From Candidatus Gastranaerophilales bacterium (GTDB lineage: Bacteria > Cyanobacteriota > Vampirovibrionia > Gastranaerophilales > Gastranaerophilaceae), in contig CANQAW010000071.1 in the NCBI GenBank assembly GCA_947589525.1, positions 1-8,157 of the forward strand: a DNA stretch of 8,157 nucleotides. Direction: 5' to 3'. Shown here piece after piece: positions 1 through 5,414 of this stretch (position 1 is its first letter; each line of letters begins with the position of its first letter). The position numbers and the translations under genes were made by a program. The notes under the pieces were generated by a model that saw nothing but the letters and a program-made list of their open reading frames with translations, was not told the DNA's origin and ran no database searches.

Positions 1-606
1 TTTAATCTTGAAAATGAAATACAAGGCAAAGCAAACGGACTAATAGAGCTGAATACGGACAAGTATCTTAAAATGAACGGAAAAATTAAATTTTTGGTTA
101 ATGATGGCACAATTGGAAAAATCGGGCTGGTTGAATACTTAATGAAAATAGTTTCCGTTTTCAGAAATCCGATTGCAATGATTAACCCGATAACAGTAAT
201 GGATATTATCAATATTCCCGAAGGACAATTTGATAAAATCGAAGGAGATATTTTAATTAAGGATAATATACTTCAAAAAATTGACATAAAATCCGGCTCG
301 GACACTCTGTCAGCCCTGATTAGAGGCAGATTTGACCTTGAAAAACATGATGCATCCATCAGAATTTATACAAGATTTTCGCAAAATACAAAGTCAAAAT
401 TATCCTTCCTGAGAAACATATCACGAAACGCTTTAGCAAACAAAGTTCAGCTAAACTCAAGAAACGACGCAAACTATTATTCTTCCGAGCTTAAAGACCT
501 TCCTCAAATAAATGCAAAAGAAGAGCTGACTCAAGTTTATTTAACTCAAGTCGAGGGCGACATAGAGCACAATAATTTCTTATCAAGCTTAAGAAAAATC
601 AAGTAG
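1..606 (+). CDS. AsmA-like envelope protein, C-terminal part (5' partial)
   Basis: The reading frame is open from base 1 (FNLENEIQGKANGL...) and ends in TAG at 604-606, leaving 201 codons of a longer protein; the ATG at 73 is internal and not the real start. The visible part resembles the C-terminal repeats of AsmA/TamB-type proteins: a KIKFLVNDGTIGKIGLVEYL stretch of the 'G-x-x-x-I-x-x-G-x-I' kind, then EGQFDKIEGDILIKDNIL, then a GRFDLEKHDASIRIYTRF strand, and a final VEGDIEHNNFLSSLRKIK tail. AsmA-family proteins are anchored in the inner membrane, span the periplasm and are linked to lipid transport and outer-membrane homeostasis; assigning that role here is by family only. No membrane segment is in the visible part. 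Its 3' end overlaps the convergent gene by 8 bp, and no terminator is seen. The family call is from pattern recognition, moderately sure; the coding call is firm. Confidence 0.65.
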   Translation, partial: FNLENEIQGKANGLIELNTDKYLKMNGKIKFLVNDGTIGKIGLVEYLMKIVSVFRNPIAMINPITVMDIINIPEGQFDKIEGDILIKDNILQKIDIKSGSDTLSALIRGRFDLEKHDASIRIYTRFSQNTKSKLSFLRNISRNALANKVQLNSRNDANYYSSELKDLPQINAKEELTQVYLTQVEGDIEHNNFLSSLRKIK

Positions 607-1543
607 AAGAAAAATCTTTGTCGATTTTAAAGACCGTTTTAATTATTAAATGCGCACTTAATACCATATTAATCGGTAATTTAGCGCTTGAAACAATTTT
701 AAAATTTTGTTTTGAATTATTATTTGTATTAACATTTTCCTTTTTTACAACATTTTCTATAGCACATCTTATATTTGCTTTATTAAGAAGAAATTCCGTA
801 ATTTTTCGGCATTTTTCAAAAGGAAAATTATTTATCGAATTAAATTTTATATAAAGCAAATTATTCAAAATCTCAAGTTCACATGAAAAATTTGAAAAAT
901 TGACAGTTTCAAACAAAATGCTTAACTTAGGTTCAGCGTTTGTCTCTTGAGCATTAGCCAAAGTATCGTGCGTGTATATTCTTTCGGGAGTATACATATC
1001 AAACGGCAGATAAAGAAGCAAAAGCTCTTTTACACAATTACAGTCGGGGTTAGATGTAATTCGGCTTAATGAAGATAATATATCCATAATTTGTCTTAAC
1101 TGCGCCGTATCGTTTAAACCGCAATTAAGAGCTTGAGAAATTGTAGTGAAAATCTTTTGCAGGGCTGATTTAGAATTTTCATTAAGAAATTTGGACAACA
1201 GAGCAACATCAATCATATTTTCAACAATAATTCTTGCTTTTTGGTTAAGCAAAGCTTCGCAATCAGTGTTTGTATTCAGCTGTTCTATAAATTTTTCAAT
1301 ACTGTCGGGCATATTTAACAAGCTTTTAATATACTTTAAAATCAGCTCATCTTCTATTTGAAAAGCACTGCTGTTGCAGAAATTTACACTTTGTGCAAAA
1401 GTGTTGGGACGCTCGCTTTTTGACTGCATAACATTTTTGTTATCGCAAATTTCATTTTGGACGGTATTATCCCTTACCAAGCCTGCGGGCTTAGGAGAAT
1501 TAATATTTATATAAACGGAATTAAATTGATTAATAGAGCTCAT
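599..1543 (-). CDS. Hypothetical protein, 314 residues
   Basis: An intact ORF with ATG at 1541-1543 and TGA at 599-601. I do not recognise the family with confidence. Residues 1-60 are polar and Asn/Ser-rich, with no signal peptide or membrane segment. Residues about 62-175 look all-helical (ELILKYIKSLLNMPDSIEKF, IIVENMIDVALLSKFLNE). Residues about 175-265 look mixed alpha/beta: a hydrophobic LLLLYLPFDMYTPERIYTH strand, LSILFETVNFSNFSCELEIL, IKFNS, then a helix with EFLLNKANIRCAIENVV. This order (an LPF strand, strands, a helix, a final strand) loosely recalls the C-terminal domain of flagellar/type III hook-length proteins (FliK), but the similarity is too weak to name it. No good Shine-Dalgarno precedes the ATG, and I found no convincing minus-strand promoter, so expression could be weak or come from clpX readthrough. 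Tail-to-tail 8-bp overlap with the AsmA-like gene. Confidence 0.75.
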   Translation of the reverse strand: MSSINQFNSVYININSPKPAGLVRDNTVQNEICDNKNVMQSKSERPNTFAQSVNFCNSSAFQIEDELILKYIKSLLNMPDSIEKFIEQLNTNTDCEALLNQKARIIVENMIDVALLSKFLNENSKSALQKIFTTISQALNCGLNDTAQLRQIMDILSSLSRITSNPDCNCVKELLLLYLPFDMYTPERIYTHDTLANAQETNAEPKLSILFETVNFSNFSCELEILNNLLYIKFNSINNFPFEKCRKITEFLLNKANIRCAIENVVKKENVNTNNNSKQNFKIVSSAKLPINMVLSAHLIIKTVFKIDKDFSST

Positions 1544-1601
1544 TGTATTATTTTAATGAAAAAAGAAAAAAATACATAAATGTAAAGATATTTTAACTGT
1601 T

Positions 1602-1630
1602 TTGACACACAATATAAGATAGATTAAAAT
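1602..1630 (+). promoter_or_regulatory. Sigma-70-type promoter facing an apparently gene-free gap
   Basis: A perfect -35 TTGACA at 1602-1607, a 17-base spacer and a -10 TAAAAT at 1625-1630 place transcription start near 1637 on the plus strand. No plus-strand gene follows before the plus-strand terminator at 1693-1719. In such AT-rich DNA a -10 match is cheap, but a full TTGACA at exact spacing is less so. It could drive the small RNA proposed at 1637-1719. Confidence 0.5.
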
Positions 1631-1636
1631 TTAAAT

Positions 1637-1719
1637 ATAAGAAAACTGATATTTTATTGGTTTATTAATTAGAAATTTTTTAATGGGGAAATGGGGGTTT
1701 TGATAACCTCCCTTTTTTT
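1637..1719 (+). ncRNA. Candidate small RNA of about 80 nt
   Basis: Defined only by its borders: a consensus-like promoter (-35 at 1602, -10 at 1625) and a GC-rich hairpin with T7 ending at 1719. The body is A/T-rich and largely unstructured, followed by two G-runs (GGGG at 1685-1688, GGGGG at 1693-1697), the second of which forms the terminator stem. It matches no RNA family I recognise. A six-codon ORF (ATG at 1683, MGKWGF, TGA at 1701) lies inside it without a Shine-Dalgarno and is probably chance. The alternative is that the terminator only stops antisense transcription heading into clpX. Confidence 0.35.
1693..1719 (+). terminator. Rho-independent terminator, plus strand
   Basis: GGGGGTT (1693-1699) pairs with AACCTCC (1705-1711) with one G-T wobble, loop TTGAT, followed by C and seven T (1713-1719). 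The T-run lies only on the plus-strand exit side, so the polarity is clear. No plus-strand protein gene lies close upstream, so it would end either the candidate small RNA or transcripts running out of the AsmA-like gene antisense to the 314-residue gene. Confidence 0.7.
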
Positions 1720-1725
1720 AACTCT

Positions 1726-1761
1726 AAAAATGTCTGCCCGAATAAATTCGAGCAGACATTT
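1726..1761 (-). terminator. Rho-independent terminator of the tig-clpP-clpX operon
   Basis: AAATGTCTGC (1728-1737) and GCAGACATTT (1752-1761) are perfect inverted repeats. Inside them CGAA/TTCG (1739-1742 and 1747-1750) pairs further around a TAAA loop, with one C-A mismatch at 1738/1751. Read on the minus strand the stem ends in GCAGACA and then TTTTT (1730-1726). It sits 13 bp past the clpX stop codon, as expected for the operon end. Confidence 0.85.
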
Positions 1762-1774
1762 AACAATAAAAATT

Positions 1775-3076
1775 TTAAGCTATTTCTTCTCTTTGTTTTC
1801 TCGGAAGTTCGACAACTTCTCCTTGGGAAGACTCTTTCTGTTTCTTTTCAACCATTTCTTTTGTAACGGTAAATTCCTTTATATTATCCTTGGAAGGAAT
1901 TTCATACATAATATCAAGCATTATTTCCTCAACAATTGAACGAAGAGCACGAGCGCCTGTTTTTCTTTTTAGAGCTTCTTTAGCAATCAAATCAATTGCA
2001 TCATCGTCAAATTTTAATTCAACTCCGTCCATATCCATTAAGCAGGCATATTGCTTGATTATTGCATTTTTGGGCTTAGTTAAAATCATCTTTAGGGTAT
2101 CTTCATCAAGTGCATCCAAAACGGTGTATACCGGAATTCTGCCGATAAATTCAGGGATTAGACCGAATTTTAGCAAATCATCCGGCTGTAATTTCTTTAA
2201 TATTTTAGCGTTTAGTCTTTCTTTTTCTTCATTTGTTAACGAGGCAGCGCCAAAACCGACAGAACTTGTAGTTCCTGCGCGTCTTTCAACAATTTTTTCC
2301 AAGCCGACAAACGCACCGCCCACTATAAACAAGATATTATTTGTATTAATTTGAATAAATTCCTGATGAGGATGTTTTCTGCCTCCTTGCGGGGGAACAT
2401 TTGCAACAGTTCCTTCAATCATTTTCAATAAGGCCTGTTGAACACCTTCACCCGAAACATCTCTTGTAATAGACGGGTTTTCTGATTTTCTGGCAATTTT
2501 GTCTATTTCATCTATGTATATAATTCCTCTTTCCGCTTTCTTAGCATCATAGTCGGCACTTTGGTATAATCTTAACAAGATGTTTTCAACATCATCGCCG
2601 ACATAACCCGCTTCGGTTAATGTTGTTGCATCGGCAACCGCAAAAGGAACATTTAACATTTTTGCAAGAGTTTGAGCAAGCAGAGTTTTACCCGAACCTG
2701 TAGGACCGACTAAAAGAATGTTGCTTTTTTGTATTTCAATGTCGGAATTCGGATTTTCCATATTGTGTGCTATTCTTTTATAGTGATTGTACACTGCAAC
2801 CGACAAAACTTTTTTTGCATCATCTTGACCGACAATATGCTGGTCCAGATACTCTTTTATTTCTTGAGGCTTTGGAATTGAAGTAATTTCACTATCCTGA
2901 TTTTCTTCTTTTCCTTCCTGTTTGAAGTTAAATAATTCTTCATCAAGAATTTCATTGCATAATTCTATACATTCATCGCAAATACAAACATCAGGGCCTG
3001 CAATTAGTTTTTTAACCTGATCTTGGGTTTTACCGCAAAATGAACATTTTAAGTTAGGGTCAGTTGTTTTAGCCAT
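1775..3076 (-). CDS. clpX: ATP-dependent Clp protease ATP-binding subunit ClpX
   Basis: AAA+ unfoldase that recognises tagged or damaged proteins, unfolds them with ATP and feeds them into ClpP in the cytoplasm. Start chosen at ATG 3074-3076 (MAKTTDPNLKCSFCGK), giving 433 residues, the usual family length; AAAGGA lies 10 bases upstream. A longer frame from 3127 would add 17 Lys-rich residues and overlap clpP, and is unlikely. Visible in order: N-terminal C4 zinc-binding domain (C11, C14, C33, C36, with an extra Cys at 31); Walker A GPTGSGKT at 124-131; pore loop GYVG at 157-160; Walker B IIYIDEIDK at 185-193; second pore loop RKH at 233-235; ClpP-docking loop reading VGF at 273-275 instead of the common IGF; arginine finger in EFIGR (R313); sensor-2 GAR at 374-376. 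Follows clpP by 28 bp in the tig-clpP-clpX operon. Intact and ordinary. Confidence 0.98.
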   Translation of the reverse strand: MAKTTDPNLKCSFCGKTQDQVKKLIAGPDVCICDECIELCNEILDEELFNFKQEGKEENQDSEITSIPKPQEIKEYLDQHIVGQDDAKKVLSVAVYNHYKRIAHNMENPNSDIEIQKSNILLVGPTGSGKTLLAQTLAKMLNVPFAVADATTLTEAGYVGDDVENILLRLYQSADYDAKKAERGIIYIDEIDKIARKSENPSITRDVSGEGVQQALLKMIEGTVANVPPQGGRKHPHQEFIQINTNNILFIVGGAFVGLEKIVERRAGTTSSVGFGAASLTNEEKERLNAKILKKLQPDDLLKFGLIPEFIGRIPVYTVLDALDEDTLKMILTKPKNAIIKQYACLMDMDGVELKFDDDAIDLIAKEALKRKTGARALRSIVEEIMLDIMYEIPSKDNIKEFTVTKEMVEKKQKESSQGEVVELPRKQREEIA

Positions 3077-3104
3077 TTTCCAAAGTTCCTTTTTTTGACT
3101 TAGT

Positions 3105-3701
3105 TTAATCTTTTTTGTTTTCTTCAAGAGTTATAACTTTATCAATCATGCCGTATTCAACAGCTTCTTGCGCAGTCATTATGTAATCTCTGTCAGTATC
3201 CTTTTCGATTTTCTTCAAAGGTTGTCCTGTGTTAGAAGCAAGTATTGAATTTAGCGATTTTTTAATTCTCAATATTTCGTTTGCCTGTATTTCAATGTCG
3301 GTTGCCTGACCTTGTGCTCCGCCCAAAGGTTGGTGGATTAAAACTCTTGAATGCGGAAGTGCAAGCCTTTTACCTTTTGCACCCGAAGATAACAGGAAAG
3401 CACCCATTGAAGCGGCTTGTCCCAGACATATAGTCGAAACATCGGCTCTGATATGCTGCATTGTGTCATATATTGCAAAACCTGCCGTTACCGAACCGCC
3501 CGGAGAATTTATATACAGCATTATGTCTTTTTCCGAATTTTCGCTATCCAAAAGCAGCATTTGCGCAACAATTAAATTTGCCACCATATCATCAATCGGA
3601 GTTCCCAAAAATATAATTCTTTCTCTCAAAAGTCTTGAAAAAATATCAAAAGACCTTTCACCTCTTGAAGATTGTTCTATAACTACGGGTACAAAACTCA
3701 T
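3105..3701 (-). CDS. clpP: ATP-dependent Clp protease proteolytic subunit ClpP
   Basis: Serine peptidase that forms the two-ring, fourteen-subunit degradation chamber docked by ClpX. The 198 residues are the normal length. The catalytic triad is complete: Ser98 in GQAASMG, His123 in SRVLIHQP, and Asp172 in DTDRDYIM. The N-terminal VVIEQSSRGERSFDIFSRLL is the typical region leading into the axial pore loop, and INSPGGSVTAG (64-74) is the substrate-binding strand with the oxyanion glycines. ATG at 3699-3701 is preceded by AAAGGA about 10 bases upstream. It lies 22 bp after tig and 28 bp before clpX, so the three are surely co-transcribed. Single intact copy in the window. Confidence 0.98.
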   Translation of the reverse strand: MSFVPVVIEQSSRGERSFDIFSRLLRERIIFLGTPIDDMVANLIVAQMLLLDSENSEKDIMLYINSPGGSVTAGFAIYDTMQHIRADVSTICLGQAASMGAFLLSSGAKGKRLALPHSRVLIHQPLGGAQGQATDIEIQANEILRIKKSLNSILASNTGQPLKKIEKDTDRDYIMTAQEAVEYGMIDKVITLEENKKD

Positions 3702-3723
3702 TTATATATTTTCCTTTCGTTTA

Positions 3724-5010
3724 TTATTTTGCGATAAATTTATTGTTTTCAAGCAAAAATTCGTTGACTTTATTTGCCGTAATCTGTTGAGAAATTGCCG
3801 CAAAAGAATTCGGATTTTGTCTCAACTGTTCAAACAATTGCGCCGGAGCTACGCCGTACATGGCGGATAGCTGATTTATGTGGTTCATAATATCTTTTTG
3901 CTCAACTTTAATTTGCGCTTCGTTAGCAATTTTTTCAACGATTAAAGAATTTATAATTCTTTTTCTTGCCTCGTCTCTAAAGCGGTTTTCCACAACATCT
4001 TTTCCGTCTTTTTCGACCAATTTATCAAAATCCTGATTTGCATATTGTGCTTGAGCACGAGCATCCTGCATAATTGCCTGATATTCTCTGTCAAGCATTG
4101 TATCTTGAATATCTATCTTTGTTGTATTTACAACAGTATCAAAAATTGCTTCGGATTTTAATCTGTCATTTTCATTTTTTTCAAGATTATCCAAATAGTT
4201 TTTAATATCTTCTTTTAAAAGTTCAAGATTATCCTTACCCGCCTTTTTTGCAAGTTCATCGTTTAAATCGGGCAGTATGCGTTCTTTGACTTCATGCAGT
4301 TTAATTTTAAAAACGGCGTTAGCGCCTCTTAATTTTTCTTCGTGGTATTCATCGGGAAAAGTAACATCTATATCAAATTCTTCGCCTGCGCTGTGACCGA
4401 TTAACTTTTCCGCAAAACCGGGGATAAAATTAGAGTTCGCAAGATTAAGAGTATAATTTTTGCCTTCTCCGTGTTCAATTTTTTCATCTCCGACAAATCC
4501 TTCAAAATCAAATACAACCGTATCTTTATCGCCTGAAGGTCTGTCAACTTTATTTAAAGTTGAAAATCTTTCTCTTGTGTGTTCTAATTCCTTATCAAGA
4601 GCATCTTGCGGATTTTTAAACTCCTTATATTCGACTTCGACATCTTTGTATTGACCCAGATTAACTTCGGGCTTCAATTCTACCGACACTTTTAATTCGA
4701 TATCGCTTCCGTTTTCATAAGTCATTTTTTCTATTACGGGACGAAATGCAACATTAAGTTTATTTTCATCCACGATTTTTTGAAATTCCGAGGGAAAAAG
4801 CCTGTCTACAACTTCAGCTTTAATTCTGTCCGCTCCGACATATTTTTCTACTATCGCATTGGGTGCTTTGCCTTTTCTGAAGCCTGCTATATTAACATTT
4901 GCGCCGTATGCTTTTAGTGTTCTGTCGTATACTTCTTTTGCAACATCCGATTTAATAACCATATCAATGCTTGCTATATTTTTGTCATCAATTTTAACTG
5001 AATTTGTCAT
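3724..5010 (-). CDS. tig: Trigger factor, ribosome-associated chaperone and prolyl isomerase
   Basis: Binds the ribosome exit tunnel and shields nascent chains; 428 residues, close to the usual length of about 430. The ribosome-docking signature GFRKGKAP is at 43-50. The FKBP-type prolyl isomerase domain spans about 161-241 (DTVVFDFEGFVGDEKIEHGE, NFIPGFAEKLIG at 194-205, VTFPDEYHEEKLRGANAVF). The helical C-terminal chaperone arms follow, ending QITANKVNEFLLENNKFIAK. Start chosen at ATG 5008-5010 because GAGAGGTG sits 2-9 bases upstream. An in-frame TTG at 5022 would place that ribosome binding site inside the gene. Two TAA codons in a row end the gene (3721-3726). First gene of tig-clpP-clpX, an order conserved across many bacteria; the chaperone and protease together handle new and failed proteins. 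Confidence 0.97.
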   Translation of the reverse strand: MTNSVKIDDKNIASIDMVIKSDVAKEVYDRTLKAYGANVNIAGFRKGKAPNAIVEKYVGADRIKAEVVDRLFPSEFQKIVDENKLNVAFRPVIEKMTYENGSDIELKVSVELKPEVNLGQYKDVEVEYKEFKNPQDALDKELEHTRERFSTLNKVDRPSGDKDTVVFDFEGFVGDEKIEHGEGKNYTLNLANSNFIPGFAEKLIGHSAGEEFDIDVTFPDEYHEEKLRGANAVFKIKLHEVKERILPDLNDELAKKAGKDNLELLKEDIKNYLDNLEKNENDRLKSEAIFDTVVNTTKIDIQDTMLDREYQAIMQDARAQAQYANQDFDKLVEKDGKDVVENRFRDEARKRIINSLIVEKIANEAQIKVEQKDIMNHINQLSAMYGVAPAQLFEQLRQNPNSFAAISQQITANKVNEFLLENNKFIAK

Positions 5011-5047
5011 GGCACCTCTCAATTATAACTTCTATTACTGTTAATAT

Positions 5048-5078
5048 ATTATAAACTAAAAATAAAAATCATGGTCAA
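5048..5078 (-). promoter_or_regulatory. Likely promoter of tig-clpP-clpX
   Basis: On the minus strand TTGACC (5078-5073) and a perfect TATAAT (5053-5048) are separated by 19 bases, a little longer than ideal, giving transcription start near 5041 and a leader of about 30 nt before tig. No obvious heat-shock operator such as a CIRCE inverted repeat (TTAGCACTC-type) is visible here. Confidence 0.5.
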
Positions 5079-5122
5079 TTTAGAGTATTTTAGATAATAT
5101 TGTAAGGTAATAAATAAACCTG

Positions 5123-5151
5123 TTGTAAAAATTTATTATCAAAGTTAAAAT
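5123..5151 (+). promoter_or_regulatory. Likely promoter of the rubredoxin gene
   Basis: TTGTAA at 5123-5128, a 17-base spacer and TAAAAT at 5146-5151 on the plus strand predict a start near 5158, leaving a 20-nt leader that carries the AAAGGAGG site. It is divergent from the tig promoter, the two sharing a 167-bp gap. Confidence 0.5.
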
Positions 5152-5177
5152 AATAAAAGTAAAAAAAGGAGGACAAA

Positions 5178-5339
5178 ATGGCAAAATATGTTTGCAATAT
5201 GTGCGGATATACATATATTGAAGAATTAGGAGACCAAACACAAAACATTGAACCCGGAACAAAATTTATCAATTTGCCCAACGATTGGCTATGCCCGATT
5301 TGCGGAGTCGGTAAAGACGAATTTACGGCTCAAGAATAG
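5178..5339 (+). CDS. Rubredoxin
   Basis: A 53-residue iron protein carrying a single Fe(Cys)4 centre, a one-electron carrier in the cytoplasm. In anaerobes it commonly feeds rubrerythrin, superoxide reductase or oxygen-reducing flavodiiron proteins; the partner here is unknown. ATG at 5178 has an excellent AGGAGG five bases upstream (5167-5172); TAG at 5337-5339. The sequence starts MAKYVCNMCGYTY and ends WLCPICGVGKDEFTAQE. The four ligands are C6 and C9 (CNMCG) and C39 and C42 (CPICG), with the conserved Y11/Y13, W38 and DEF of the family. There is no membrane tail, unlike the rubredoxin of photosynthetic organisms. The length is exactly that of classical small rubredoxins. Own promoter proposed at 5123-5151. 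Confidence 0.96.
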   Translation: MAKYVCNMCGYTYIEELGDQTQNIEPGTKFINLPNDWLCPICGVGKDEFTAQE

Positions 5340-5340
5340 T

Positions 5341-5363
5341 TATTGTTAAATTTTGTAACAATA
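5341..5363. repeat. Inverted repeat after rubredoxin
   Basis: TATTGTTA (5341-5348) and TAACAATA (5356-5363) form a perfect 8-bp inverted repeat with a 7-base spacer, starting two bases after the rubredoxin stop. No T-run follows on the plus strand, so it is a poor intrinsic terminator. It may instead be an operator for a dimeric regulator of the downstream gene, or a weak 3' stabilising hairpin. Confidence 0.4.
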
Positions 5364-5370
5364 TTTAAAG

Positions 5371-5410
5371 CTTTTCTCCTTTTAATCCGTAGAAATTAAA
5401 AGGAGAAAAG
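5371..5410 (+). promoter_or_regulatory. Hairpin that sequesters the ribosome binding site of the EF-hand/lysozyme gene
   Basis: CTTTTCTCCTTTTAAT (5371-5386) pairs perfectly over 16 bp with ATTAAAAGGAGAAAAG (5395-5410) around the loop CCGTAGAA. The right arm contains AAGGAG (5400-5405), the only Shine-Dalgarno for the ATG at 5415, nine bases further on. In the folded mRNA the site would be fully buried; the left arm is in effect an anti-Shine-Dalgarno. No T-run follows on either strand, so termination is a poor explanation. It suggests control of translation by melting, a competing structure, a protein or a small RNA. The pairing is seen; the regulatory role is inferred. Confidence 0.7.
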
Positions 5411-5414
5411 GTGT

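Noticed and set aside
576..628. Weak A/T hairpins (TTTCTTA/TAAGAAA at 576-596 and AAAATC/GATTTT at 611-628) as terminators of the convergent genes
   Set aside because: Stems are 6-7 bp of mostly A-T pairs and lack a proper T-run after the stem.
618..854. Plus-strand hydrophobic 78-residue ORF that could look like a small membrane protein
   Set aside because: Complement of the 314-residue gene; the hydrophobic look comes from A/T-rich antisense codons (Phe, Leu, Ile), and no ribosome binding site is present.
1683..1703. Six-codon ORF MGKWGF in the candidate small RNA, possible leader peptide
   Set aside because: No Shine-Dalgarno, no biosynthetic gene downstream on that strand, and its stop falls in the terminator loop; chance is the simpler reading.
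3077..3127. In-frame upstream start giving a 450-residue ClpX
   Set aside because: The 17 extra residues (MKKTKKIKLS...) overlap the end of clpP and have no family counterpart. The ATG at 3076 has its own AAAGGA and starts right before the zinc domain as in other ClpX.
5011..5022. TTG at 5022 as the start of trigger factor
   Set aside because: The GAGAGGTG ribosome binding site lies between this TTG and the ATG at 5010, so the ATG is the start.
5080..5281. Two minus-strand ORFs of 60 and 63 residues
   Set aside because: They are shadows of the rubredoxin gene on the plus strand, which has all four cysteine ligands and a strong ribosome binding site.
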